A stretch of DNA of 29,337 nucleotides, taken from NCBI GenBank assembly GCA_039030335.1, contig JBCCEJ010000074.1, positions 1 through 29,337 of the forward strand. Direction: 5' to 3'. The stretch is from JBCCEJ01 sp039030335. GTDB lineage: Bacteria > Pseudomonadota > Gammaproteobacteria > HK1. The position numbers were made by a program, and so were the translations under genes. The notes under the pieces were generated by a model, which saw only the letters and a program-made list of their open reading frames with translations, did no database searches and was not told the origin of the DNA. Position 1 is the first letter of the stretch. Every line of letters starts with the position of its first letter. Shown here in pieces: positions 15,367 through 22,764 of the stretch.

Positions 15367-15395
15367 GAAGCCCAGCTACGCTGGGCTTCTTTCTT
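15367..15395 (+). terminator. Intrinsic terminator after tRNA-Asn
   Basis: GAAGCCCAGC (15367-15376) pairs with GCTGGGCTTC (15380-15389) around a TAC loop, followed by TTTCTTTC. The hairpin starts six bases after the tRNA CCA end, as expected for a single-gene stable-RNA transcript. Confidence 0.9.
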
Positions 15396-15518
15396 TCGAA
15401 CGGCGGATGGCGTAGCGGGCGTTGGCATACACGAAGCCTTCGCGCCGGTCGTGTTCGTACTGATTGGCGGCTCTGGCCGCCGACCGGTGCGCGGGTCTCA
15501 GGGCCACCGCCACGTTGG

Positions 15519-16379
15519 CTACAATCCCGAGGCGGTCCGCGCGAACGTCATCGCGCCCCGTTGCCACGCACCTGAGCCGGCTGTACGTTGGACGTAGGTC
15601 GCAAAGTCGGTGGCTGGCCGTCCCAATGCCTCGAAGACGCCGTTTGCCGGTGTGGCATTGCGACCGTCCAGCACTACAGTAAAGAGTTCCCGCATCAAAT
15701 CCACCATCGAGGGTGGCAGACCCTGCTGGCGTAGCCCCGCGACAAACGCCTCCACCGGGATCGACTTCAGTTCGATGGAATAGCCGGTAGCTGCACTTAT
15801 TTCCGCTGCACATTGCGCAAACGTCATCGAGCGCGGGCCACTGACTTCGAACAGGCGGTTGCGGAGCGCCGGGCGGGTCAACGCTGCCACCGCGACTTGC
15901 GCGATGTCATCGACGTCGATGAACGGTTCTGGACTGTGGCCCACGGGGAGCATCAGCTCGCCCGACAGAACGCCCTCGACCAGGAAACCCTCGCTGAAGT
16001 TCTGCATGAACCAGCTGGCGCGCACGACGTTCCAGTCGAGCCCGCTCGACTGGAGCAGCGCCTCGGCCTTTTCGGCACCGGGCTCGCCGCGCCCGGACAG
16101 CAGCACCACATGCTCAACGCCCGCCCGTCTGGCTACTTCGATGAACGCCGCGATCGACGTTTGCGCATGTGGGACTGCCAGATCCGGGTAGAACGTGACA
16201 TACGCCGCACGCGCACCTTCGAGCGCGGCCGGCCAGGTGTCGGGGACTTCCCAGTCGAAAGGAATACTGCTCGATCGGCTAAGCGGGCGCGTCGGATGGC
16301 CGAGCGCTGCCAGGTGGGAATTGACGCGGCGGCCGGTCTTGCTGGTTTTGCCGATGACGGCGACAGGTGCTGCTTTCAT
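15519..16379 (-). CDS. NmrA-like NAD(P)-binding reductase
   Basis: This is a 286-residue protein of the atypical short-chain dehydrogenase group. The N-terminal VIGKTSKTGRRV is a variant glycine-rich nucleotide-binding loop, followed by RPLSRSS, which would meet the NADP phosphate. HVVLLSGRG and VVRASWFMQNFSEG (about residues 92-128) are typical of NmrA/QorB-type quinone reductases and redox sensors, and FIDVDDIAQVAVAAL follows. The substrate may be a quinone or another small carbonyl compound. The ATG at 16379 has GGAG nine bases upstream. It diverges from the AraC-type regulator, which probably controls it. Confidence 0.84.
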   Translation of the reverse strand: MKAAPVAVIGKTSKTGRRVNSHLAALGHPTRPLSRSSSIPFDWEVPDTWPAALEGARAAYVTFYPDLAVPHAQTSIAAFIEVARRAGVEHVVLLSGRGEPGAEKAEALLQSSGLDWNVVRASWFMQNFSEGFLVEGVLSGELMLPVGHSPEPFIDVDDIAQVAVAALTRPALRNRLFEVSGPRSMTFAQCAAEISAATGYSIELKSIPVEAFVAGLRQQGLPPSMVDLMRELFTVVLDGRNATPANGVFEALGRPATDFATYVQRTAGSGAWQRGAMTFARTASGL

Positions 16380-16524
16380 GAATGAGGACTCCGTCAGTGT
16401 TCAGTGGATGATCTGCCCGCACTCAGCGGGTGTGTGAAGGAGTCTGATGCTCACCGCGTCATCGATAAATCACTGAAAGTCCGCGATACTTAACCCATCA
16501 TCCTGTGCGCGCCGAGTAGGAACG

Positions 16525-17538
16525 ATGGTCGGCCCACAACTGGTCCTGCCCCGTACCGACGCGCAGCTTCCGACGAGCACCGACCCCTTGGGCGAAGTGC
16601 TGCAGCTGCTGCAGCTCGACGGTGTGCTGTACTGCAATGCGACACTCTCCGAACCCTGGGGCATCGAGATCCCGGCTATCGAAGGTGTCATGAACGTTGA
16701 GGTCGTAACGTCTGGGAGCTGCTGGCTGGAGCTGGATGACGAGGCGCCCGTGTTCATGCCGGAACGCAGTCTCGCGTTGATCCCACGTGGTCGACGTCAC
16801 CGCCTGCGCGGCAGACCTGGAGATGCGGTAACCCCACTCGAACAGATTCCGATCGAGCGCGGTGGTGAGCGCGTTGAGATCATGCGCTTCGGTGGAGGCG
16901 GACGTAGTACGCAGGTCACTTACTGCGGCGTGCGATTCGACCCATACCTTGCAGCGCGCTTGATCGAGCAGTTGCCCGAACTTCTGTTGCTGCGCGCCGA
17001 CCCCGATGAGGATGATCGGCTTAACCTTACTGTTGAGGCGACCGTAGGAGCCACGGTCAGGCTTCTGGCAGCGGAGGCCGAGTCGCATCTGCCCGGCAGC
17101 GAAACCCTGACGACCCGACTCGCTGACATCCTGGTTATCCAGGCGATCCGCGTCTGGCTCGAACGTGCCCGGGCTGAGCAGCAAGGGTGGATTGTCGCAT
17201 TGCACGACCGCCAGATTGGCGCCGTGTTGGCGGCGATGCATCGTCGTCCGGAGGAACCCTGGAATCTCAGTTCTCTCTCCCGCGTCGCGGGCATGTCGCG
17301 TTCTGCGTTCTCTGCGCGATTCGCCGCGCTGGTGGAAGAGCCGCCGCTGCACTACCTGACTCACCTTCGGATACGGCTCGCCGAGCGGGAGCTCTGCCGA
17401 TGCTCCGACCCTCTGATGGCGATTGCCGAGCGTGTCGGTTACCACTCGGAGCCGGCCTTCAATCGCGCGTTCAAGCGGGTCGTCGGGCTGCCGCCAGGTG
17501 AAGTGCGCAAGCGTTACCGGGAGTCGTCAGCATCGTAA
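16525..17538 (+). CDS. AraC-family transcriptional regulator with cupin sensor
   Basis: This is a 337-residue regulator. The N-terminal half is an AraC-type cupin (cupin_6-like) with EPWGIEIPA, then FMPERSLALIPRGRRHRL, which would bind a small effector. The C-terminal 100 residues hold two helix-turn-helix motifs: LSSLSRVAGMSRSAFSARF and IAERVGYHSEPAFNRAFKR. Such regulators often sit beside a reductase or oxidoreductase gene they control, and here the gene diverges from the NmrA-like reductase with 145 bases between. That space holds TTCAGTG (16400-16406) and CACTGAA (16471-16477) in inverse, possible half-sites. AGGA is only three bases before the ATG, so the start is moderately sure. Confidence 0.9.
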   Translation: MVGPQLVLPRTDAQLPTSTDPLGEVLQLLQLDGVLYCNATLSEPWGIEIPAIEGVMNVEVVTSGSCWLELDDEAPVFMPERSLALIPRGRRHRLRGRPGDAVTPLEQIPIERGGERVEIMRFGGGGRSTQVTYCGVRFDPYLAARLIEQLPELLLLRADPDEDDRLNLTVEATVGATVRLLAAEAESHLPGSETLTTRLADILVIQAIRVWLERARAEQQGWIVALHDRQIGAVLAAMHRRPEEPWNLSSLSRVAGMSRSAFSARFAALVEEPPLHYLTHLRIRLAERELCRCSDPLMAIAERVGYHSEPAFNRAFKRVVGLPPGEVRKRYRESSAS

Positions 17539-17593
17539 CGGTGCCACAGCGTAACCCTGGCCGAATGCGCGCTGACTTCCCGAGGCGTAGGTG

Positions 17594-18397
17594 ATGTCGT
17601 CAGTTCAGCCCGTTGATGCCGCAGACAGCTGGTGGCCAAAGCTCTGGGTCACGGTTTCACTCGGCCTGCTCGTACCGCCGCTCGCCTACGTCTACCTTCA
17701 CCGGCTGGCGTACGCGGCAGCAGCCCTCGCCTGTGCTCTGTTCGTGCTGCTGGCGAGCTTTCACCAGCCGTGGGTGCTTTGGCTTTACCCGGCGTTGGTC
17801 GCGTTGCACGCAGGCGTGTTGGTGTCTCAGCTCCGCGAGCCGCTGAAAGCGCGTTGGTTTACCTCGCGCGTAGGCCTGTTGGTGGCGGTCTACGTCTGCG
17901 TTTCCATCGTTGCCGGCATCCGTCTGTTCGTCGTCGAACCGTTCAGCGTCGTGAGTGCGTCGATGGTGCCGAGCCTAGAAGTGGGCGACGTGGTACTGGT
18001 CAGAAAATGGGGTGAGACCGACATCGAGCGCGGGTCAATCTACACGTTCCGTTTCAACGACAGCGACGTGGTCTACGTTAAGCGCCTGATCGGTATACCG
18101 GGTGATACGGTCACCATGCGAGGCAACCACGTGGTCTTGAACGGCGAGTGGATTACGCGTCGAGCAGGTGCACGCGGCGCGCCGGATCTCTGGGAGCGCC
18201 TCGGGTCCCGCCGCTACCCGGTGCTCGATCAGTTCAACATCAAGACGGTGTTCGCCCGGCACTTCGAACTCGGGCCGGACGACTATTTCTTTCTCGGCGA
18301 TAACCGCTCCAACTCTACCGACAGCCGGCTAAAGGGCGCGGTACCGTCCGAGAACATCATCGGCGAAGTGGCCTCGGTGATTCCGAGTCCGTGGTGA
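17594..18397 (+). CDS. lepB: Signal peptidase I
   Basis: Signal peptidase I cleaves signal peptides from exported proteins on the outer face of the inner membrane, using a Ser-Lys dyad. This protein has 267 residues. Its N-terminal 110 residues are unusually rich in membrane spans (about four hydrophobic segments). The catalytic Ser123 lies in SASMVPSL and Lys163 in YVKRLIGIPGD; the GDNRSNSTDSR box near the C-terminus is complete. The Ser-Lys distance is 40 residues, shorter than in E. coli LepB. The ATG at 17594 has GAGG eight bases upstream; the overlapping GTG at 17591 is less likely. It may be a second, accessory copy, since no lepA or rnc gene is beside it. Confidence 0.9.
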   Translation: MSSVQPVDAADSWWPKLWVTVSLGLLVPPLAYVYLHRLAYAAAALACALFVLLASFHQPWVLWLYPALVALHAGVLVSQLREPLKARWFTSRVGLLVAVYVCVSIVAGIRLFVVEPFSVVSASMVPSLEVGDVVLVRKWGETDIERGSIYTFRFNDSDVVYVKRLIGIPGDTVTMRGNHVVLNGEWITRRAGARGAPDLWERLGSRRYPVLDQFNIKTVFARHFELGPDDYFFLGDNRSNSTDSRLKGAVPSENIIGEVASVIPSPW

Positions 18398-18454
18398 CAG
18401 ACGCACGCACCAGGGCGTGCCGGGCACCGCAGCCGGCGCCGGGCGTGGCGGAAC

Positions 18455-18772
18455 TCAGACGACTTTCTCGAACGTCTCCAGGTCCGGATGCGCGAGGTAG
18501 GTGCCCTTGGGAGCGCTCGCCTGAGCGTGCGCCTTGCGAAACGCTTCCGACTGGGTCCAGGCGATGAAGGCGTCGCGCGATTCCCAGATGGAGTGGCTCG
18601 CGTAGAGCACGTAGTCGTCGCCGTCCGCTACCTCGACCAGCCCACTTTTCAGCAACGCGAACGTTTTGAAGCCCGGGACCTCGTCCAAGTACGAATCTCT
18701 CTCGCGCCAGATTTTCTCGAATCCCTCTTCGAACCCTGGCGCGATCTTGAAACGATTCATGGCGATAAACAT
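18455..18772 (-). CDS. IsdG-like/antibiotic-biosynthesis monooxygenase-fold protein (putative haem-degrading)
   Basis: This is a 105-residue ferredoxin-like fold protein of the ABM superfamily. The N-terminus MFIAMNRFKIAPG, the WESRDAFIAW segment and AHPDLETFE are typical of the haem-monooxygenase branch. Asn6, Trp72 and His82 match the Asn-Trp-His triad of IsdG (Asn7, Trp67, His77) in motif and in the exact ten-residue Trp-His spacing. It may cleave haem to release iron. The ATG at 18772 gives the family start; the frame is open to 18850, but that part lacks similarity. It diverges from the TSUP exporter gene with about 80 bases between, and no haem-transport gene is adjacent. Confidence 0.82.
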   Translation of the reverse strand: MFIAMNRFKIAPGFEEGFEKIWRERDSYLDEVPGFKTFALLKSGLVEVADGDDYVLYASHSIWESRDAFIAWTQSEAFRKAHAQASAPKGTYLAHPDLETFEKVV

Positions 18773-18851
18773 GCACGTATTCCAAAGGTTTTCATTGGTT
18801 GGCAATCCTAACGCAGATGCGCGGTGAGCAGGCTGATTGGGGCGTTCCAAG

Positions 18852-19745
18852 ATGGCTGTCCTCGGATTTGTGCGGACGAATTTGAAGGCCAGTCTCCGAC
18901 CATGCCTGGCACGCCAACGCGCTACACTGTCGGGTCAGCTTGCACGGGCGGGGGATCGAGCCGTTACTGCACGATATAGGGCGGCCGGCCTTGGCTTGTT
19001 GGCGGGACTTTTGAACGGTCTCGTAGCATTGGGTGGCGGGGTTCTCATTACGCCGGTGCTGGTGGCGCGCGGCATCACTCCCGAGGTTGCGGTGGGCACG
19101 TCTCTGGCCGTCGTTACACTTTTGTCGTCGGTCGGTTTCGTCGCACATTCGCTATTCGGCGGTTTGGTGTTGGGTCCGGTCCCAATCGCACTCAGCGTGG
19201 TTGGCGGTGTGGTCGGCTCGTTGATCGGGTCGCGATTGCTGGCGCGTCTGACACCGCAGTGGATGCTGCTGCTGTTCGCGTTGTTTCAGGCGTTGGTCGC
19301 CGTGCGGCTGATCGGGCAGGGCATCGGCATCGGTGGGCTGGAGGCGGGCGTGGTGATGGCGCCCCCTTACTGGGCTTACATGATGTTCGGCGTGATGGCG
19401 GGCACGCTGTCGGGAATTTTCGGAGTTGGCGGTGGTGCGCTCGTACTGCTCGGGTTGGCTGCATTCTATGGTTTGCCGGTGGGTGAAGGGCTCGCGATCG
19501 CGCTGGCGCTGAACGTGACCAACGCTCTTGCCGGGTTGATTCAACACGCTGGCGCCGGGCGCGTTCTGTGGGCGGAGGTGCGTGTACTGCTTCCCACTGC
19601 AGTGATGGGCATTGCAGCAGGGGCGATTCTGGCGCAGTCGTTGCCGGCCGACGCCATGAGAATCTTGTTTGGCGCATTCTTCCTGTGCCTGGGCGCGTTG
19701 ATCGGCCGGAAGGGCTGGCGACTGTTGCGTAGCGCAAAATCGTGA
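18852..19745 (+). CDS. TSUP (TauE/SafE) family membrane transporter 1
   Basis: This is an integral inner-membrane protein of about 297 residues with roughly eight spans. The TSUP family exports sulfite, sulfoacetate or other sulfur or organic anions. The internal duplication of the family is clear: GLLNGLVALGGGVLITPVL in the first half and GTLSGIFGVGGGALVLLGL in the second. The start is uncertain. The ATG at 18852 is used, a TTG at 18837 is possible, and the first 40 residues are poorly family-like, so an internal start nearer 18939 cannot be excluded. Its stop overlaps the GTG of a second TSUP gene. Confidence 0.82.
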   Translation: MAVLGFVRTNLKASLRPCLARQRATLSGQLARAGDRAVTARYRAAGLGLLAGLLNGLVALGGGVLITPVLVARGITPEVAVGTSLAVVTLLSSVGFVAHSLFGGLVLGPVPIALSVVGGVVGSLIGSRLLARLTPQWMLLLFALFQALVAVRLIGQGIGIGGLEAGVVMAPPYWAYMMFGVMAGTLSGIFGVGGGALVLLGLAAFYGLPVGEGLAIALALNVTNALAGLIQHAGAGRVLWAEVRVLLPTAVMGIAAGAILAQSLPADAMRILFGAFFLCLGALIGRKGWRLLRSAKS

Positions 19746-20476
19746 CGCCGTTTGACGTCTACGCTCCGGAGCACCTGCTGCTGTTCTGTCTGGCCGCAGC
19801 GCTTGCCGGATTCATCCGCGGTTTTGCGGGTTTCGCTGGCCCCGCCATCGTGAGCCTGCTGCTTGCGCATTTCTTCGTACCCGCCACGCTTCTGCCTCGG
19901 ATCATCCTGCTCGACTTTTATGCGTATCCGATGCTGCTGCGAAGCGTGCGCCACGGCGCCGATTGGAAACTCTCGATCCCAATGGCTGTCGCTACCATCG
20001 CTTTGTTGCCCTTCGGCCTGGAGATCATGCAAACGGTGGAGCCGGCCACGCTGAAACGCATGATCGGCATCGCGTGTCTCGCCGCGATCGCTGTGTCGCT
20101 CACTGGCTTCCGGTTCCGACGACTGCCTCCGTGGTGGGTGAACGTACCGGTCGCCGGTGCGCTCGGGCTGGTCTTGTCGTCGACTTTCATCGCACTGCCG
20201 CTGGTCACCTACTTCTTCATGCTTCCGCTGTCGGCCGTTGCGTGTCGCGCCACCGTACTTTCATTCACGGTTATGGTTATCCCGTGCATGGCATTCTGGG
20301 TATTCAGCAGTGGTCTGGTTCAGCTTGAAGACGTACTGCCAGTTGCCCTTGCGGGCGCGCTTTACTTTGCGATGATCTATCTCGGCAGCCGGGCCTTCGA
20401 ACGCTCTGGCGGCGCTCACTATCGCCAGGTTGTACAGTGGCTGCTGGTCTTGCTCTCCGGCGCCGTTATGTTCTGA
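19742..20476 (+). CDS. TSUP (TauE/SafE) family membrane transporter 2
   Basis: This is a 244-residue, strongly hydrophobic protein with about seven or eight spans and the TSUP signature in FIRGFAGFAGPAIVSLLLA near residues 23-42. It is shorter than transporter 1 and the second-half glycine motif is weak, so the duplication has diverged. The GTG at 19742 overlaps the TGA of transporter 1 (GTGA), implying coupled translation and perhaps two components of one function, or two exporters of related substrates. The substrate is unknown; no sulfur-metabolism gene was recognised beside it. Confidence 0.82.
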   Translation: MTPFDVYAPEHLLLFCLAAALAGFIRGFAGFAGPAIVSLLLAHFFVPATLLPRIILLDFYAYPMLLRSVRHGADWKLSIPMAVATIALLPFGLEIMQTVEPATLKRMIGIACLAAIAVSLTGFRFRRLPPWWVNVPVAGALGLVLSSTFIALPLVTYFFMLPLSAVACRATVLSFTVMVIPCMAFWVFSSGLVQLEDVLPVALAGALYFAMIYLGSRAFERSGGAHYRQVVQWLLVLLSGAVMF

Positions 20477-20704
20477 CCGGCCGTTGAGTGACTCGCTCCC
20501 CGATCATTGGGGGACGCGTCGCGGACCCGGGCGACGGGTAAGCGTTCGTTGTTCCGCGCCGGTGGGTGACGCAGGCGCACGCGGATTGCAGCAACACCGG
20601 ACCAGCGGCTGGCTCGTCGTGTGGGCAGGAATCATCGAGTCTGGCCCCGTAGGCCCTGGGATGCGCATCGCCCGTTAGCCTCGGTTCATCGCCCGCGACG
20701 GCTC

Positions 20705-21271
20705 TCAGCGATCCCGTGGCAGGCGAATGCAATTGATCGGGTGGATGCCCGACATCTGATCTGGCATTGAGAAGTCGAACATCAGCCAGGCGCGAGTCGG
20801 ATGCGCCGCGGCTTCTTTCAACAGTTCCGCCACTATTTCGCAAGACCGGGCATCGAGCGCCGCAAACGGGGTCTCCAGGCAATTGCAGTCGGCGCCGCCT
20901 GCAAACGCGCCGATCAGATTGAGTTTGCGCGCGCTCCCCATCGATAGCATGAAGACCGGCTTTTCGATGTGGTCGGTAAGACCGAGCGCTTCGACCAGAT
21001 CGTCTTCAAGCGCCTTGTTCCAACGCGGATACCTGAGACGACGCTCAGCCAGCCAGGTCCGTGCAGGCTGAGCGTTGTCGTGCCGTTCGATCTGGCGTTC
21101 CCAGTAGACGCTTGCGCGCGTATCGGCCCGTTCGCTCTGCGCGTCGTCCCGCAGCACATCGAATACGCTCAGTGCCACGCGCTCGTCCTCGCTTTCGACC
21201 AGCGTCAAGCCGGTATGAACGGTGAACGGCCGCGCTCCGCGCAGCGTGATGTTCGGCTTCAGGACAGTCAC
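20705..21271 (-). CDS. ABC-ATPase-like protein with degenerate nucleotide-binding motifs
   Basis: This 188-residue protein aligns by eye with an ABC nucleotide-binding domain, but no catalytic motif is intact. The Walker A position reads SEDERVAL (27-34) after GLTLVE, without Gly-Lys-Ser/Thr. The signature LSMGSARK (109-116) is well kept. The Walker B region reads CLETPFAALD (131-140), so Asp-Glu has become Glu-Thr. No H-loop His is seen near AWLMFDF. Loss of ATP hydrolysis with kept fold suggests a structural or regulatory role, or early gene decay. The GTG at 21271 is the first in-frame start; the ribosome site is weak. It is the third gene of a minus-strand set with two membrane proteins, all in one frame. 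Confidence 0.65.
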   Translation of the reverse strand: MTVLKPNITLRGARPFTVHTGLTLVESEDERVALSVFDVLRDDAQSERADTRASVYWERQIERHDNAQPARTWLAERRLRYPRWNKALEDDLVEALGLTDHIEKPVFMLSMGSARKLNLIGAFAGGADCNCLETPFAALDARSCEIVAELLKEAAAHPTRAWLMFDFSMPDQMSGIHPINCIRLPRDR

Positions 21272-21358
21272 TATTCGGCTCGTTCTCTTCGGTACCAGCC
21301 GACTGGGATGCGAACAGCTGACAATGGTCCGAAGCGAGCGCGTCGCCAGTCCCGATTC

Positions 21359-21937
21359 TCAGGTCTTCGCTACCCTCGTCTCGGTCTGCGTCAGGATGTT
21401 CGGTACCAATGACTCGGAGAAACCCGCCAGGAACGTCCAGATGACCAGCAGGCACCAATCCTTGTTCGGTACAACGGCCGTTGCGCCTGACCCGCCGACC
21501 TGAGACACCTCAAATTTCAACTGTGCCAGGTTCGGCCACAGCGTGCCGTTTAGCAAGCCGCTTTCGAAGAAGAAGTACAACACGGCGGAGGCGCCCAGCC
21601 CGACGGACGCCCGGGTCAGCAGCGTGTACCACGCAAGCGCCGCCTGCAGGTCGTCTTCCGAGCCTTGCGCAGCACGCGCCCGGTACTTAACGAGCATACT
21701 GAAGGTCGCCCCGAACAAACCCGAAGCCATCGCTACCAGAAGCCCTGGATAAGAACGGAACAGCGTTAGTTCGATCGCCTGATCGGCGCTTTTCCCTATA
21801 AGTACAGCGAGTGACGCGGTCACGGCTGCCAGGATGGTGCACCCGACCCAGAAGTCCCACATCAGGTGATTACGATTCTCGAAGAAGCGGACTACTTTAC
21901 CTAGCATGGTAGCGTTACCCAAGATTGGAAATTGCAC
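21359..21937 (-). CDS. Four-span membrane protein of unknown function
   Basis: This 192-residue protein was not assigned to a named family. Hydrophobic segments lie at about 27-47, 65-84, 108-127 and 163-183. Conserved-looking features are YPGLLVAMASGLFGATFSMLVKY and the C-terminal FLAGFSESLVPNIL. The GTG at 21937 has GGGAG eight bases upstream (21946-21950 on the complement), supporting separate translation; an ATG at 21907 is an alternative. The upstream gene ends in the same frame just 39 bases before, with no other stop between, so the two may be halves of one ancestral protein. It probably acts together with its two neighbours. Confidence 0.7.
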   Translation of the reverse strand: MQFPILGNATMLGKVVRFFENRNHLMWDFWVGCTILAAVTASLAVLIGKSADQAIELTLFRSYPGLLVAMASGLFGATFSMLVKYRARAAQGSEDDLQAALAWYTLLTRASVGLGASAVLYFFFESGLLNGTLWPNLAQLKFEVSQVGGSGATAVVPNKDWCLLVIWTFLAGFSESLVPNILTQTETRVAKT

Positions 21938-21976
21938 TATCGGGACTCCCGCGTTGCCATTCGTCGCGAGCGCGGA

Positions 21977-22543
21977 TCAGCCACCTGGGGGTCGCAGTGA
22001 GCCGAGCTGAAGCCAAACCATGACCGCGAAGATGAAGAAGCTCGATAAGAACAAGAAAGCGAGGCGAGTCGCGTAGCGCCGGGTTAGCACACGGCGCCTG
22101 ACGCGTTTTTCATAAAACCACTGGATGTCGTTCAGCAAGGTGCGCAATAGCGCGCGGAGATCTTCCTCCGTCACGTCCTGCCTGTGATGCCGTTTTTTCA
22201 ACGCGTCGACGCTCGCCACTTCGAGCCGTTCAGCCTCGGCGAAACGCCGTTCCAGCTCGATTTCCAGTTGCGCTTTGCTCATGACGCTCGGCATTAACTG
22301 CTCGACTTCGTATGCCTGCCTCCACCCTTTCGGGGTTTTTTCCAGCAGGTACTTGATACGGCCGCGGATCTCGGAATTTTCCTGGCTGTCGCCAGCGGTT
22401 GATGGCAGCGCGAGATGCGCGACGCGCAAAGTTGTATAGAACTGATCGAGCAGGCTTTCGCTACGCGAATCAGTGCCACGCTTCTGGTTTTCCATGGTTG
22501 ACTGGTCGGGTGACGTCCGCGTTGGCACTTTCGATTCTTCCAT
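21977..22543 (-). CDS. Tail-anchored helical protein of unknown function
   Basis: From the ATG at 22543 this protein has 188 residues and no recognised family. It starts polar, has helical, charged segments (IRGRIKYLLEKTP, then AQLEIELERRFAEAERLEV, likely coiled-coil), a basic stretch RVRRRVLTRRYATR, and a single C-terminal span (LAFLFLSSFFIFAVMVWLQL), so the bulk should be cytoplasmic. The frame is open to 22609; an ATG at 22495 is another possible start. It is first of three same-strand genes and ends in a TGA that is in frame with the next membrane protein. Confidence 0.65.
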   Translation of the reverse strand: MEESKVPTRTSPDQSTMENQKRGTDSRSESLLDQFYTTLRVAHLALPSTAGDSQENSEIRGRIKYLLEKTPKGWRQAYEVEQLMPSVMSKAQLEIELERRFAEAERLEVASVDALKKRHHRQDVTEEDLRALLRTLLNDIQWFYEKRVRRRVLTRRYATRLAFLFLSSFFIFAVMVWLQLGSLRPPGG

Positions 22544-22764
22544 GACAGTGGTCCGGGCAAATTGACGCGTGAGCAGCGGAGCACATCTGGCCGTACACCA
22601 CAACCTCAATTGGGGTGCAACGCGTGGCTTTGTCCCGCTTGCCGTGCACTGTGCTCGGGCCGCGCGCCGTCGGGAAACGCTATGATGCGCGAGCTCATCC
22701 CTTCTCTGTATGCGGATGCGCCGCGGTCTTTCCGGCGTGCGGCACTTGGACAGGTCAAGACGAG

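Noticed and set aside
15376..15813. Minus-strand frame after the tRNA, with a plausible-looking C-terminus (residues like RREGFVYANARYAIRRS)
   Set aside because: It overlaps the NmrA-like gene in another frame and begins inside it. The tail could be a gene remnant, but there is too little to call it.
18403..18420. GCACGC-N6-GCGTGC hairpin after lepB
   Set aside because: Only six base pairs and no T-run; could be a weak terminator, but not supportable.
20466..20882. Minus-strand 138-codon frame covering the gap at 20477-20704
   Set aside because: It overlaps both the TSUP end and the ABC-like gene in another frame, has low-complexity composition and no family feature. I see no gene or clear signal in this 228-base gap.
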